From the NCBI GenBank assembly GCA_002723275.1, contig PBNZ01000029.1, positions 1 to 64,000 of the forward strand: 64,000 bases of DNA. Reading direction: 5' to 3'. Shown in pieces: positions 40,252 through 51,195 of this stretch (position 1 is its first letter; every line of letters starts with the position of its first letter). The notes beneath the pieces are model-generated. The model was not told the DNA's origin and did no database searches. It saw nothing but the letters and a program-made list of their open reading frames with translations. Origin of the DNA: Planctomycetaceae bacterium (lineage in GTDB: Bacteria > Planctomycetota > Planctomycetia > Pirellulales > Pirellulaceae). The position numbers were made by a program, and so were the translations under genes.

Positions 40252-40351
40252 TGGCGGAAGTGCATGGGAATCGAACCCACCGACCGCATGCTTTACATAC
40301 GGCCCAACGGTTTTGAAGACCGCGGCCGCCACCAGGCGTACAAGCACTTCC
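40252..40351 (-). tRNA. selC: tRNA-Sec, anticodon TCA
   Basis: The minus strand folds as a selenocysteine tRNA of 100 bases including an encoded CCA end (40252-40254). The 8-base acceptor stem pairs GGAAGTGC with GCACTTCC. The anticodon loop is CTTCAAA with TCA at 40314-40316. The long variable arm (GGGCCGTATGTAAAGCATGCGGTC region) and the T arm GGTGGGTTCGATTCCCATG are clear. The long acceptor, TCA anticodon, large variable arm and G discriminator are what separate tRNA-Sec from serine and suppressor tRNAs. Its presence implies SelA, SelB and SelD elsewhere. A selenoprotein is encoded in this same window at 51394. Confidence 0.93.
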
Positions 40352-40812
40352 CGCAATGTCACAGAAAAACAGAATCACTGAAAACAGAAGCATTTCAGAC
40401 GCTCTGTTCCACACGTTCCCGACACTCACTGGGCACTGAAACCAAATGAAGATCGTTTTTTTCTGCCCTCGCAATTTTAGCGTCGGGAAGTGCATGACGA
40501 AACCGGTGAAGCCGTTTCGACTGCAGGGTGATCCGATGCCGCCGGCCGATTTCGCACCCAAATTGACGGAAGCTGACGAGACAAGCCTCGTGGATCTTTA
40601 GAACTTGGAGCTTTCGTCCGTACCCCTACGGTTGCCATGACCACGAACAGAGGCGACTCCCGAACAACTCTTCCAGGCCACCCGGGAATCCGTTGGCCAC
40701 TGAATGCGGCCCCCCCAAAAAAAAGGGACCGTAGACTTGTCGCCTGACCTTTCCAAGACTCACCCCTTTGCTTCATCGTAAGCAGCAGCCTCGAAGCTTC
40801 CCTTTGCTCCCC

Positions 40813-40847
40813 AAAAAACCGCTTCATTTCAAAGAAACGAAGCGGTT
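40813..40847 (-). terminator. orphan rho-independent terminator, minus strand
   Basis: A perfect 9-base stem (AACCGCTTC / GAAGCGGTT) with a 13-base loop is followed on the minus strand by six T. No minus-strand coding gene lies between it and 41302. Either it ends readthrough from the rsmA direction or it marks a small RNA. Confidence 0.75.
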
Positions 40848-41022
40848 CCCCCACCCTGGTGCATCCCTGCATGTGGTGGCACAGGCATCGAATGCATCCG
40901 ATTCCGGTGGGTTTGTTATCACAAAAACGCGACTTGGCGGTAAAGCGACACGATTGGCGGAAGGCGCCAAGCAGCGTTCGTCAGTTCATCCAAGTCATGA
41001 AGATATCCCTAGCCCGATTCAG

Positions 41023-41050
41023 ACACGGTCGCCTGAACACGGTCGCCTGA
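41023..41050. repeat. 14-base perfect direct repeat
   Basis: ACACGGTCGCCTGA occurs twice back to back. The function is unknown; it lies in the gene-poor segment near the tRNA-Sec. Confidence 0.8.
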
Positions 41051-41172
41051 TAGAACAGAAAGAAACTTCTGGGATCGAGGGCTGATCGGATGCAAGAAAG
41101 CATCCAGAAAAAACCGAGTGCGAAGGATTTGGCGGACTCGACAATAGCTTCCCGCGTAATCTTATGCAGCGG

Positions 41173-41232
41173 GAGCCCGTCCAGCTCTTAATCTTCCCGT
41201 GGTTTTGCTTCCCAGGGCGGGCTCTCTTTTTT
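41173..41232 (+). terminator. hairpin with T-run, plus strand
   Basis: A 10-base stem (GAGCCCGTCC with GGGCGGGCTC, one G-U) has a loop of about 32 bases and a TCTTTTTT tail. The large loop makes it unusual for a simple terminator. There is no plus-strand gene upstream for more than 10 kb, so a plus-strand small RNA is possible. Confidence 0.5.
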
Positions 41233-41301
41233 CCAACCGCAATTATGGAACGACGGTCGGGATACCCCAAAATAAAGGCAGGAAAATTACAGCGAACGGC
41301 A

Positions 41302-41529
41302 CTAGGCCCAATCCATTCCGGTTTCTTTTTGGATACGGGCGCGAAAATCGCCTAAGAGGCCTCCGATGACATCCCAACCGTCAGTTCGCCGGAGTTCGAT
41401 ATCGCCTTGTTCGTTGATCCTGACAACGCTGTCGTCAGTGACGCCCGAATTTTTCAAATCGTCCTCGGCGATTTCATCATCACGAATGAGTTTCGTCAAA
41501 ACGGCGCCGGATAGTTCCACAAACTTCAT
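41302..41529 (-). CDS. small conserved-looking hypothetical protein
   Basis: The product is a 75-residue acidic soluble protein beginning MKFVELSGAVLTKLI. The upstream in-frame extension to 41613 is rejected because it is basic, random-looking and would bury the better ATG. The end is GLLGDFRARIQKETGMDWA. It may share a transcript with rsmA, 96 bases upstream on the same strand. The function is unknown. Confidence 0.7.
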   Translation of the reverse strand: MKFVELSGAVLTKLIRDDEIAEDDLKNSGVTDDSVVRINEQGDIELRRTDGWDVIGGLLGDFRARIQKETGMDWA

Positions 41530-41625
41530 CCAATACAACTCCAAGAAAAAGAAGCGTTCCGATTTCCCCAATCTTAGTAATCTAGCAGATGGCTGCGAGG
41601 CAGGGAAACGCACCCTCCGTCATGC

Positions 41626-42531
41626 CTATTCTGCGGAATCTTTCAAACTATCCACAGTATGCCAAAGAGCCAGCATCTGATCGACGGTCAATTCCTCAGC
41701 TCGACTCTCCGGGCCCAGACCGAGTTGCTGCATGATCCCATCGACATCTGGCTTGGACAATTGTTTTTGGGAGCTGATGAGCGAACTGCGGAGAAATTTT
41801 CGTCGGTGCAGAAAAATTCCTCTGACAAATTGATGAAACCCCGAAAGATTCAAGATACTAACACGACGCTGCGGATCCAAAACCATTTGCACGATTGCTG
41901 AATAAACCTTAGGGCGAGGCCAGAACACCGTCGGGGCCAGTTCGCGGACGATCGCCGCATAACACTGACTTTGCACCCAGACGCTCAGACTGCCGTAATC
42001 CTTTGTCCGAGGATCAGCGACGATCCGCTCTCCGAGTTCTTTTTGGATCGTCACCGTCATACTGGCCGGGGTGACAACACAATCAAGAAAATTAGAGATG
42101 ATGGGAGTCGCGACAGAGTAGGGGAGATTGGCAACAAGTTTAAAGTCTCGTTGTCCGGCTTCCTTCATTTTCTCCTGAAGCGTCGCAATCACTTGATCAC
42201 TGAAATTGTTCTTATTGCGCAAGACATCCTGTTGCACGAGCGTGACATTATTGGCTCCGTCGAGCTGTTCGAGTGCCAACTCGGCCAAATGCGGATCGAT
42301 TTCAACCGTCACCACATGAGCAGCCCGCTCAACAAGCCGAGCGGTCAGCGATCCAGTCCCTGCTCCGATCTCAAGCACCACATCGGATGGCCCAACGTCA
42401 GCAACACGAACCAACAGATCGAGCAGATTGAGATCGATCAGAAAGTTCTGCCCGTGTTTGGCATAAGGACGAAATCCTACTTCCTGGAAACGTCCGCGTA
42501 GAAATGAAACGGTTTGTTTTTTGGACGACAT
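41626..42531 (-). CDS. rsmA: 16S rRNA (adenine1518-N6/adenine1519-N6)-dimethyltransferase
   Basis: The enzyme dimethylates two adjacent adenines in the 3' end loop of 16S rRNA during small-subunit maturation. The product has 301 residues, slightly longer than the usual 270-290. Motifs: HGQNFLIDLNLL, the AdoMet site LEIGAGTGSLTARLVE, VEIDPHLAEL, and the catalytic NLPYS (LVANLPYSVATPIISNFL). The C-terminal helical domain is present. It lies ten bases downstream of ribE on the same strand. Confidence 0.94.
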   Translation of the reverse strand: MSSKKQTVSFLRGRFQEVGFRPYAKHGQNFLIDLNLLDLLVRVADVGPSDVVLEIGAGTGSLTARLVERAAHVVTVEIDPHLAELALEQLDGANNVTLVQQDVLRNKNNFSDQVIATLQEKMKEAGQRDFKLVANLPYSVATPIISNFLDCVVTPASMTVTIQKELGERIVADPRTKDYGSLSVWVQSQCYAAIVRELAPTVFWPRPKVYSAIVQMVLDPQRRVSILNLSGFHQFVRGIFLHRRKFLRSSLISSQKQLSKPDVDGIMQQLGLGPESRAEELTVDQMLALWHTVDSLKDSAE

Positions 42532-42540
42532 GATTTCTCG

Positions 42541-43140
42541 CTAGGACGTTTGCTCGCCAGGAATTTGCCGCTGGACATATTTCGCCAGCAAATCCGTTTC
42601 GATATTTACGACGTCACCCACCTTTTTTTTCCCCAGGGTGGTCACCTCCAGGGTATGCGGAATCAGGGCGACGCTAAACCGGTCTTGTTCAACATCGACG
42701 AGCGTCAGACTGATGCCATCAACGGCGACAGATCCCTTGGAGGCCATCTGTCGAGTAAGTTGCGCAGGAACCCGAAACCAAAAAGTCGACCAATCCTGAT
42801 CATCAATCCGCTCGTCAACGTGGCCGATGGCGTCGACATGGCCGGTGACAAAATGCCCTCCCAGCCGATCTCCGATGGACAGGGATCGCTCAAGATTGAC
42901 GGAAGTCCCCTCCCGCAATTCCCCCAAATTGGTACGGGCCAGCGTCTCTGGACCGGCATCGAATTCCAGATGATCCCCATCGATTTTGACCACCGTCAGG
43001 CAACAGCCATTAATGGCGATACTGTCGCCCAGACCGGCATCCGACGCGACCTGCCGAGTTGCGATTCGCAAGCGGCATCCGGGATCCGCGGGCACGACTC
43101 TTTCAACCCGCCCCAACTCCTCTACGATTCCTGCGAACAT
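42541..43140 (-). CDS. ribE: riboflavin synthase alpha chain
   Basis: The enzyme dismutates two 6,7-dimethyl-8-ribityllumazine to riboflavin plus a pyrimidinedione. The product has 199 residues with the family N terminus MFAGIVEELG and two lumazine-binding repeats. Repeat 1 has AINGCCLTV and GGHFVTGHVDAIG; repeat 2 has VAVDGISLTLVDV and IPHTLEVTTLG. Length and both repeats are complete. It is transcribed with rsmA (gap of 9 bases). No FMN riboswitch was seen upstream. Confidence 0.95.
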   Translation of the reverse strand: MFAGIVEELGRVERVVPADPGCRLRIATRQVASDAGLGDSIAINGCCLTVVKIDGDHLEFDAGPETLARTNLGELREGTSVNLERSLSIGDRLGGHFVTGHVDAIGHVDERIDDQDWSTFWFRVPAQLTRQMASKGSVAVDGISLTLVDVEQDRFSVALIPHTLEVTTLGKKKVGDVVNIETDLLAKYVQRQIPGEQTS

Positions 43141-43379
43141 CTATTTTTCGCCTTTCAAAACGAATGGACGAGTATCAGCGCGATCTGCAATTGTGAAAGT
43201 CCTGAGCGGATTTCGCAACACGTGGTCTCCATCACCTAGAAAACAAATCCCGAATCGGGCAGAATACAGCGGTGCAGATCGTTATTGATCGACGCCAAAT
43301 CTAGGCAACCGTCTATCCCGCTGTTGGGTTCGATTCGCTTTCGCGGACCAAATCGACAGCTTCGCATCCTTCGAATTAA

Positions 43380-44672
<1,293 letters not shown>

Positions 44673-44708
44673 TTGCCAAGGGGCTCGATCAAGCGGGCTT
44701 CGAATCGC

Positions 44709-45059
44709 ATGACGTCCCAAGCGCAAAACCAAGATAAATCTGCTAAACCGCCAGTCCGTTCACTGACGGACTCGGTTTGGTTCTGGGTCTATCTTTTCGG
44801 CACGGGTGGCCTGGTCGCTCTTTATATTGCAGGCCCCAAGTACCGCCAGCGACAGACGCAACTGGAACGCCAGTTCTCGGCACGTCAAAGCGGAGGCCAG
44901 GCCGTTTCAGGCGTCGATGGCCCGGTCGATCCGACCAATTCAGAGCAAATTATTTCGCTCGACCCCCTGGTGGTTCTCATGGGCACCCTCCTGGCCATCG
45001 GCTGGTTCGGACTCTGGTATCACCGGTTTCGAAAACGAAAGCAGACCGACAACTCGTAA
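44709..45059 (+). CDS. small membrane protein with two predicted helices
   Basis: The product has 116 residues. It has two hydrophobic segments, VWFWVYLFGTGGLVALYIAG (about 23-42) and PLVVLMGTLLAIGWFGLW (about 86-103). A hydrophilic loop full of Gln and Arg lies between them, and the ends are basic. No family was recognised. The start at 44709 is used because upstream in-frame sequence overlaps the end of eno. It is followed by another two-helix protein, so the pair may work together. Confidence 0.65.
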   Translation: MTSQAQNQDKSAKPPVRSLTDSVWFWVYLFGTGGLVALYIAGPKYRQRQTQLERQFSARQSGGQAVSGVDGPVDPTNSEQIISLDPLVVLMGTLLAIGWFGLWYHRFRKRKQTDNS

Positions 45060-45120
45060 ACACTGACGTTCCTACACACCCCTTGGGACCTTTCAGGGTT
45101 CTCGACAACCGGTGGATCCG

Positions 45121-45657
45121 ATGAACTGGCTTTTTGAAAGTCCGACGATTCCGTTGTTCTTCGGAGCTTTGATCTTGGCGGTCTTTACCGCCATCTGGGT
45201 GCAAACCCAGGACGGGCGGGCGTTACTCGGATGTGCCGCCGTCGCTTTCTTCACGGCAAGCTGGCTGGCCATCCAATATTTTGTGGTGACCGAAGTCGAA
45301 CAAATCAAGAATACGATCAGGAGTATCGCCACCTTGGCCGAAACCGGCGACGTCGAAGGGATTGTCGGTCACATCTCAGAATCCAAGCCTGAATTGGCCG
45401 AAGAGGTTCGGTCGGCATTCGAATTGGCCGAAGTGGAAAAAGTTTCGATCAAGCGAAATCTGCGAGCGACCGTGTCAGAACAGCGAGGATATCTCTCCGG
45501 GGAAGCCCGATTTAACGCTGTCGCGACGATCAAATCTCGCCGCGGTGGTTGGGAATCGAGACCCGTTCCCCGCTTCTTCATCGTCCAACTGCGCAAGGAA
45601 GACAACCAATGGCGTGTCCGAAGTTATGAAGCACGAGATCCACGAGAAGGTCTGTAG
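45121..45657 (+). CDS. membrane protein with two helices and a small C-terminal domain
   Basis: The product has 178 residues. Two adjacent hydrophobic segments (IPLFFGALILAVFTAIWV and LLGCAAVAFFTASWLAIQYFV) are followed by a domain of about 120 residues. It runs from TEVEQIKNTIRSIATLAETGDVEGIVGHISE to FIVQLRKEDNQWRVRSYEA and has the spacing of a small alpha+beta barrel of SnoaL/NTF2 type; that fold call is tentative. GTG at 45112 is an alternative start. It converges with surE with a one-base gap. Confidence 0.65.
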   Translation: MNWLFESPTIPLFFGALILAVFTAIWVQTQDGRALLGCAAVAFFTASWLAIQYFVVTEVEQIKNTIRSIATLAETGDVEGIVGHISESKPELAEEVRSAFELAEVEKVSIKRNLRATVSEQRGYLSGEARFNAVATIKSRRGGWESRPVPRFFIVQLRKEDNQWRVRSYEARDPREGL

Positions 45658-45658
45658 A

Positions 45659-46426
45659 TCAGGATTTCGGCAACTCAACTTCCCAATCGTGCATCTCTCG
45701 CAACATGTCGAATTTAGTCATGTCGTAGTCAAGTGCCGTTAGGGTCACATATCCAGCTGCCAACGCGGTTAGATCCGTTTCGTTTTCGGTCGGCTTGGGA
45801 GGAGGATCATTGGTCGCCCAATAATAATCGCGTCCCTTGGGATCCTGTCGCTTGATATACAGCTCCCCATAACGCTCAACCCCCATCGGAACGACGCGCA
45901 ACCCCTTGGGTGACTTCATCGCGGAGGTCGGGAAATTTAAATTGAAAAGCTGTCGGGATGCACGTTGCTGCGCGAGCAGTTGCTCAATCACTCCTCGTGC
46001 CATCGCTGCCGCCTGGTCAAAATCGGCGTGTTCATCATGTTCCAAGGAAACAGCGATACTGGTGATGCCAAAGAAAGATCCCTCGATCGCAGCTGCTACA
46101 GTCCCGGAGTAGAGCACGTTGATTCCAGCATTCAAACCGCCATTAATGCCGCTGACCACCAGATCCGGGCGTTTCTTGCACAATTCAAAGACGCCAAGTT
46201 TCACACAATCCGCGGGGCTTCCTTCAACGGCCCAGCCGCGAAATCGCTCCCCGTCGAACACCTCACGTGCTGTGAGCGGGCTGAGAAAGGTAATCGAGTG
46301 GCCAACGCCGCTCTGTTCGGTCACGGGAGCGACCACACAAACATCAGCAATTTTGCGTAATTCCCGTTCCATGGCCGCCAGGCCCGGAGCGTAAATCCCA
46401 TCATCGTTCGTCAAAAGAATCTGCAA
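45659..46426 (-). CDS. surE: 5'/3'-nucleotidase SurE
   Basis: SurE is a metal-dependent nucleotidase acting on 5'- and 3'-mononucleotides and short polyphosphate in survival conditions. The product has about 255 residues, the usual length. Motifs: ILLTNDDGIYAPGLAAM (metal Asp pair), VVAPVTEQSGVGHSIT, PADCVKLGVFEL, VSGINGGLNAGINVLYSGTVAAAIEG. The start is TTG 46426 before QILLTNDDG; the frame continues to 46513 but those residues are not family-like. It converges with the preceding plus-strand gene. Confidence 0.93.
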   Translation of the reverse strand: MQILLTNDDGIYAPGLAAMERELRKIADVCVVAPVTEQSGVGHSITFLSPLTAREVFDGERFRGWAVEGSPADCVKLGVFELCKKRPDLVVSGINGGLNAGINVLYSGTVAAAIEGSFFGITSIAVSLEHDEHADFDQAAAMARGVIEQLLAQQRASRQLFNLNFPTSAMKSPKGLRVVPMGVERYGELYIKRQDPKGRDYYWATNDPPPKPTENETDLTALAAGYVTLTALDYDMTKFDMLREMHDWEVELPKS

Positions 46427-46623
46427 GACTTTTCCTTTGCTAGGGCTTTTCGCGAGCCATTTGCGGCTCCAAGATAAGGCTTCAGAGTACACGGTGACAG
46501 GCTTCAAATTCAAGGGACCCCTGATTCCAAAACGGATCCAGGAACGCCTCGCCCCAGCTGAAATCGCCTAAGGCCGGAGCGCCTTGGCTTCCCCCGCGGA
46601 GCCAGGCCAACCTCGCGTGGCAC

Positions 46624-46652
46624 TGGCAGCCTCGCCTGCACACACTTATAAT
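46624..46652 (+). promoter_or_regulatory. predicted sigma-70-type promoter of guaA
   Basis: A perfect TATAAT at 46647-46652 has a TGGCAG about 17 bases upstream as a weak -35 box. It lies 65 bases before the GTG start of guaA. Confidence 0.5.
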
Positions 46653-46717
46653 CCGGGGTTTCCGATCCAGAGGCGGCCAAGCGGATATCCAGCAGCCCTA
46701 GGTAAAGGACGCCAGCA

Positions 46718-48301
46718 GTGAGTTCCATCGCATCGATCAATAACCCTACCGGAACCCGAATCTCCCAGGAACGCGTCTTAGTTCTTGACTTCGGTTCTCA
46801 ATATTCGCAACTCATTGCCCGTCGGGTGCGCGAGCAGAACGTTTATTGTGAAATCGTCCGACATGATATTTCACCGGAACGTATTCGAGAGCATTCCGCG
46901 CGTGGGCTGATTCTTTCCGGTGGTCCGTCGAGTGTCTACGAGAGCGGCTCACCCCAATGCGATCCGGGTATCTTCGAGCTAGGCATTCCGGTCCTCGGCA
47001 TTTGTTACGGCATGCAATTGGCCTGCGATGCGTTAGGAGGCGAAGTTCGTAATACCCCCTCCCGCGAGTATGGTCGTGCACGTTGCCGGATCAAAAGCCC
47101 CAATGAGCTTTTTGATGGGCTCCCTGAGGAAACCGATGTCTGGATGAGTCATGGCGACCAGGTCGCTCAGGTATCGTCGAATTTCATTCCCTTAGCGGAA
47201 ACCGATACCTGCCCGATCGCGGCGGTACGTCACTGTGATTTACCGGTGTTTGGCCTGCAATTTCATCCTGAAGTGACGCACACCGACCTGGGCAAGCAGG
47301 TACTGCGAAACTTCCTGGTTCGCATTTGCGAATGTAATGGGACCTGGAAGCTGGGGGATTTCGCCAACGAAACCATTGAATCGATTCGACAACAGGTCGG
47401 TTCTTCGCGAGTGATTTGCGGCCTTTCTGGCGGCGTCGATTCATCCGTCGTCGCGGCATTACTTTACAAGGCAATTGGGTCGCAACTCACATGTATTCTC
47501 GTGGATAACGGACTGCTCCGGCAAAACGAAGCCGAAACCGTCATCGAAGAGTTCACCAATCACTTCGAAACAGACCTGCATGTCGTGGACGCCGAGGAGA
47601 TTTTCCTGGAACGGCTTGCCGGAATCGAGGACCCTCAGGAAAAACGAACATTAATCGGCCACGCCTTCATCGACTGCTTTCAGGCCGAGGCTGCGAAAGT
47701 CGAAGATGCCAGGTTCCTGGCACAAGGCACCCTTTATCCCGATGTGATTGAAAGCGGCGCTGCTCCCGATGGTCCTGCCGCCACGATCAAGACGCATCAC
47801 AACGTCGGTGGACTCCCGGACGAATTAGGTTTTCATTTGATCGAACCACTCCGAGATCTATTCAAAGACGAGGTTCGACAACTCGGCTTGGAACTTGGCC
47901 TTCCCGAAGAACTGGTATGGCGACATCCGTTCCCTGGACCAGGCCTAGCCGTGCGTTGCCTCGGCGCCGTCTCCAAGGACCGATTGGAAACTCTCCGACA
48001 CGCCGACAACATCGTCGTCTCAGAAATCAAAAACGCTGGACTCTATCAGAAAACGTCCCAGGCCTTCGCAGTGTTGCTTCCCGTCCAGAGCGTTGGGGTG
48101 ATGGGGGATGCTCGCACCTACGAAAACGCGGCGGTCATTCGTTGCGTCGATACCGACGATTTCATGACCGCGGATTGGTCGCGACTGCCCTATGACCTCC
48201 TGGCAAAAATTTCGACACGAATCATCAATGAAGTGAAGGGGGTCAATCGCGTCGGCTACGACATCAGCACCAAACCCCCGGCCACGATCGAGTGGGAGTA
48301 A
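46718..48301 (+). CDS. guaA: GMP synthase (glutamine-hydrolysing)
   Basis: GMP synthase converts XMP, glutamine and ATP to GMP. The product has 527 residues. The glutaminase domain has the nucleophile in GICYGMQLA (Cys 96) with His 183 and Glu 185 in FHPEVTH. The ATP-pyrophosphatase P-loop is GLSGGVDSS at 235-243. The dimerisation domain ends KPPATIEWE. All family features are present. The start is GTG with MSSIAS. A response-regulator gene converges with it on the other strand. Confidence 0.97.
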   Translation: MSSIASINNPTGTRISQERVLVLDFGSQYSQLIARRVREQNVYCEIVRHDISPERIREHSARGLILSGGPSSVYESGSPQCDPGIFELGIPVLGICYGMQLACDALGGEVRNTPSREYGRARCRIKSPNELFDGLPEETDVWMSHGDQVAQVSSNFIPLAETDTCPIAAVRHCDLPVFGLQFHPEVTHTDLGKQVLRNFLVRICECNGTWKLGDFANETIESIRQQVGSSRVICGLSGGVDSSVVAALLYKAIGSQLTCILVDNGLLRQNEAETVIEEFTNHFETDLHVVDAEEIFLERLAGIEDPQEKRTLIGHAFIDCFQAEAAKVEDARFLAQGTLYPDVIESGAAPDGPAATIKTHHNVGGLPDELGFHLIEPLRDLFKDEVRQLGLELGLPEELVWRHPFPGPGLAVRCLGAVSKDRLETLRHADNIVVSEIKNAGLYQKTSQAFAVLLPVQSVGVMGDARTYENAAVIRCVDTDDFMTADWSRLPYDLLAKISTRIINEVKGVNRVGYDISTKPPATIEWE

Positions 48302-48305
48302 TCGT

Positions 48306-48749
48306 TCAGGTCGGCAAGATAACGTCGGCGTGCCAGAAGTGCTTGAACTTTCTGACTAACTCGACAAATTTCTTCAGATCGACAGGCTTTACCATATAGG
48401 CATCGACCTGTAACAGTTCACTGCGAATGAGATCTTCGTGGGCCTCCGAAGCAGTGAGAACAACGACGGGTACTTGCTTGAGATCGGAATCAGACCGGAT
48501 CGCTGCCAATACTTCTCGACCATCAAGCTTGGGCAGATGGAGATCCAGCAACACCAGGTCGGGCCGAGGCACCCGCAGAAATCGTCCGGTTCTCTGTAGA
48601 AACTCGAGAGCCTCCTCCCCGTCGCGAACGAGTGTCAATCGGTGCTTAATGTCGCCTCGCTTGAGTGCCTCGATAGCGAGCCGAGCGTCGACGAGACTAT
48701 CCTCGACTAACAAAATCTCCATTGGTCGACCGACCACTTCTTGATTCAT
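48306..48749 (-). CDS. single-domain response regulator (Rcp1-like)
   Basis: The product is a 147-residue receiver domain without an output domain. MEILLVEDSLVDARLA carries the acidic pocket, LVLLDLHLPKLDGREV carries the phospho-acceptor Asp, VVVLTASEA the Thr/Ser switch, and MVKPVDLKKF the Lys. The pattern with an insertion GDIKHRLTLVRDGEEAL is that of the Rcp1 (cyanobacterial phytochrome response regulator) family. The frame is open to 48902, but the ATG at 48749 begins the domain. Partner histidine kinase not in window. Confidence 0.85.
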   Translation of the reverse strand: MNQEVVGRPMEILLVEDSLVDARLAIEALKRGDIKHRLTLVRDGEEALEFLQRTGRFLRVPRPDLVLLDLHLPKLDGREVLAAIRSDSDLKQVPVVVLTASEAHEDLIRSELLQVDAYMVKPVDLKKFVELVRKFKHFWHADVILPT

Positions 48750-49293
48750 TCGAAGGTATCCCAGCCGTATCGATTGGTATCCGGCAAACCTACCGGTCAT
48801 CCCCAAAAGCATTGAAACAGGACTACGCAGTTCATCTCGTCGGATTTTTTCCGAAGAACGACTCACTTGCAGAAATTTAAGGGATGAAAAAAAAATCGTC
48901 AATGTTGGACTCGCACATCGGCCATCAGAGCACCCCAGAAGGAGATCGCTTCGAATTTCTCATTGACGGTCAATCCGAAGTGCGAGTGAAAAAAAACAAG
49001 CACAGCTGCGGGGAACAGCCGTGCTTGTGGCAGGAAAGTTGCTTAAGGTAGTCCGGCTAGGGGCGGGATGAGCTCTCGTGGGTGGAGGAAGAGGCTCGGT
49101 GCCGTCCCACCAAAAGCGGCGGGGATGATAACAGGTGAGCTTTCACACGAGACATCGTCATCGTACGATTGGTTGGAAAAGATTTTTCAGTACGTAACGC
49201 ATACCAGGAACATTCGGCAGAGAATTCCTAGCCGTTAAAGCTTATCAAACGACCATTTACTCGCTGTTCTTAGCGGACCGAAAGCAAACCACG
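48750..49293. other. intergenic stretch with an orphan terminator
   Basis: About 540 bases lie between the divergent response regulator and ettA. It contains a strong minus-strand terminator (48989-49027) that does not follow any minus-strand coding gene. Everything from 49028 to 49293 could therefore be a small RNA; no known RNA family was recognised. Confidence 0.5.
48989..49027 (-). terminator. orphan rho-independent terminator, minus strand
   Basis: The stem CAAGCAC / GTGCTTG is extended inward by GCTG / CAGC, with a short loop. On the minus strand it is followed by eight T. It is the best-formed terminator in this part of the window. No minus-strand coding gene lies to its right before ettA. 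Confidence 0.75.
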
Positions 49294-50967
49294 ATGGGCG
49301 AAAAATACATCTACACGATCGCGAATCTCACCAAAAAGCATGGACCTCGAGCGGTGCTCGAGGATATTTGGCTAGCGTTCTATCCGGGCGCCAAGATTGG
49401 TGTTCTGGGCCGTAACGGTGCAGGCAAAAGCACCTTACTGCGGATCATGGCGGGGCTGGACAAGGATTTCGAGGGCGAGGCGCGTTTAACAGACGGCTTT
49501 ACAGCCGGCTATTTACCGCAGGAACCCCAACTGGACGAAAGCACGGACGTATTCGGCAATGTCATGCAGGCAGTTGAGCCAAAACGGGCGTTGCTCGACC
49601 GCTTTAACGAAATCAATACGGAACTGGCTGAACCGCTTGAAACCGAGGCGATGGAAAAACTGTGCGACGAATTGGCCGTGGTACAGGACAAGATCGATGC
49701 TGAAAACCTGTGGGACCTGGATCGCCAGCTTGAGGTCGCCATGGACGCCATGAATCTGCCGCCGGGTGATGCCCAGGTCGACACACTTTCCGGCGGCGAA
49801 CGTCGACGTGTGGCGTTATGCAAGATTCTGCTGGAACAACCTGACCTGCTCCTCCTCGACGAACCCACAAATCACCTGGACGCAGAATCGGTGGCTTGGC
49901 TGGAACGACACCTCGCGGAGTACCCGGGCACGGTTGTGGCCGTGACACACGACCGATATTTCCTGGACAACGTTGCCGGATGGATTCTGGAACTGGACCG
50001 TGGCCGCGGCATCCCCTGGGAGGGCAATTATTCTTCCTGGCTTGATCAGAAGCAGGCAAGATTAGCGGCTGAGGAGAAATCAGCTACCGCCAAACAGAAG
50101 ACACTTCAGCGAGAGCTGGAATGGATTCGCATGGCACCGCGAGCTCGGCAAGCCAAGAGCAAGGCGAGGCTCAAAGCCTACGAACAACTTTCCAATGAAG
50201 GATTTGAAGAACGACTCGACGAATTTGAAATGCAGATTCCACCGGGCCAGCACCTTGGCGATCTGGTTTTCGAGGCCGACAAGATCAGCAAATCATTTGA
50301 CGAACATCTCCTGATTGAAAACCTTAGCTTTCATCTGCCACCCGGTGGAATTGTGGGAGTGATTGGCGCCAACGGTGCGGGAAAGACCACCTTGTTTCGC
50401 ATGTTGACGGGTGAAGAAGAAGCGACCGAAGGCGTCCTCCGAAAAGGGTCAACCGTCGAACTGGGTTACGTGGATCAATCTCGTGACGCATTGGGCGCCG
50501 AAACCTCGGTCTTCGAAGAAATCTCTGGAGGCCACGAGACATTAAAGATGGGTGGCAAACAGGTGAATGCGCGGGCTTATGTCTCACGATTCAACTTCCG
50601 CGGCACCGATCAGGAACGGAAAGTCGCCACGCTTTCTGGTGGCGAGAGAAATCGAGTCCATCTTGCGAAACTTCTGCGCCGCGGATGCAACGTATTGTTG
50701 CTGGACGAACCCACCAACGACCTCGACGTCGACACGCTGAGGGCACTTGAGGAAGCAATCCTCAATTTCGCAGGCTGCGTGGTCGTCATCAGTCACGATC
50801 GCTGGTTCCTAGATCGCATTGCCACGCATATCCTGGCGTTTGAAGGAGATGCCTACGTTCATTGGTGCGAGGGAAATTACGAGACCTACGAACAACAGCG
50901 TCAAGAACGACTTGGAAAACGAGATTCCGACCCCAAACGGTTCAAATACAAACGACTCCAACGATAA
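49294..50967 (+). CDS. ettA: energy-dependent translational throttle protein EttA (ABC-F)
   Basis: This ABC-F ATPase binds the ribosomal E site and gates the first peptide bond according to ATP/ADP. The product has 557 residues. Two ABC domains: Walker A GRNGAGKS (about 38-45) and GANGAGKT (about 359-366); signature [11 protein letters not shown] and [11 protein letters not shown]; Walker [16 protein letters not shown] and [15 protein letters not shown]. The toe/linker and the arm insert in domain 1 ([32 protein letters not shown]) match EttA rather than Uup or MsrA. No membrane segment. Confidence 0.93.
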   Translation: MGEKYIYTIANLTKKHGPRAVLEDIWLAFYPGAKIGVLGRNGAGKSTLLRIMAGLDKDFEGEARLTDGFTAGYLPQEPQLDESTDVFGNVMQAVEPKRALLDRFNEINTELAEPLETEAMEKLCDELAVVQDKIDAENLWDLDRQLEVAMDAMNLPPGDAQVDTLSGGERRRVALCKILLEQPDLLLLDEPTNHLDAESVAWLERHLAEYPGTVVAVTHDRYFLDNVAGWILELDRGRGIPWEGNYSSWLDQKQARLAAEEKSATAKQKTLQRELEWIRMAPRARQAKSKARLKAYEQLSNEGFEERLDEFEMQIPPGQHLGDLVFEADKISKSFDEHLLIENLSFHLPPGGIVGVIGANGAGKTTLFRMLTGEEEATEGVLRKGSTVELGYVDQSRDALGAETSVFEEISGGHETLKMGGKQVNARAYVSRFNFRGTDQERKVATLSGGERNRVHLAKLLRRGCNVLLLDEPTNDLDVDTLRALEEAILNFAGCVVVISHDRWFLDRIATHILAFEGDAYVHWCEGNYETYEQQRQERLGKRDSDPKRFKYKRLQR

Positions 50968-51195
50968 CGCCAGGACGGCTGAGCCCGGAAAATCTTTGAC
51001 TGAGATTTTCTACCGGAAATTTCTCTCGAAATTCTAAGCCGAGAGAGGCCATTTTTACACCACTCTCCACGAGACATTTCCGAATCAAATCCGCAAGTAC
51101 CTTGACCATCAGATCAGCTTCGGTTACGACAGGGAACTTGGTTGGGTCAAGAATGCGGCCCCTGTCAAACTTCCCCATATAGAGGGCGATCGAAA

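Larger units (their letters stand above)
40352..41301. other. gene-poor stretch with hairpins, possible ncRNA
   Basis: About 950 bases without a recognisable protein gene. It holds a strong minus-strand terminator at 40813-40847, a 14-base direct repeat at 41023-41050 and a plus-strand hairpin with T-run at 41173-41232. Terminators with no coding sequence upstream suggest one or two small RNAs, but none matches tmRNA, RNase P RNA or SRP RNA signatures that I could check. Confidence 0.45.

Noticed and set aside
40049-40561. Long minus-strand open frames across the tRNA-Sec
   Set aside because: They run through the tRNA, show no family features and have Trp/Cys-rich random composition. The tRNA explains the sequence.
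40477-40872. 131-codon minus-strand frame in the gene-poor region
   Set aside because: It crosses a strong terminator hairpin, has no signal or motif, and its composition does not resemble nearby genes.
40352-41301. tmRNA, RNase P RNA or SRP RNA
   Set aside because: I looked for their conserved cores on both strands and found none; only generic hairpins remain.
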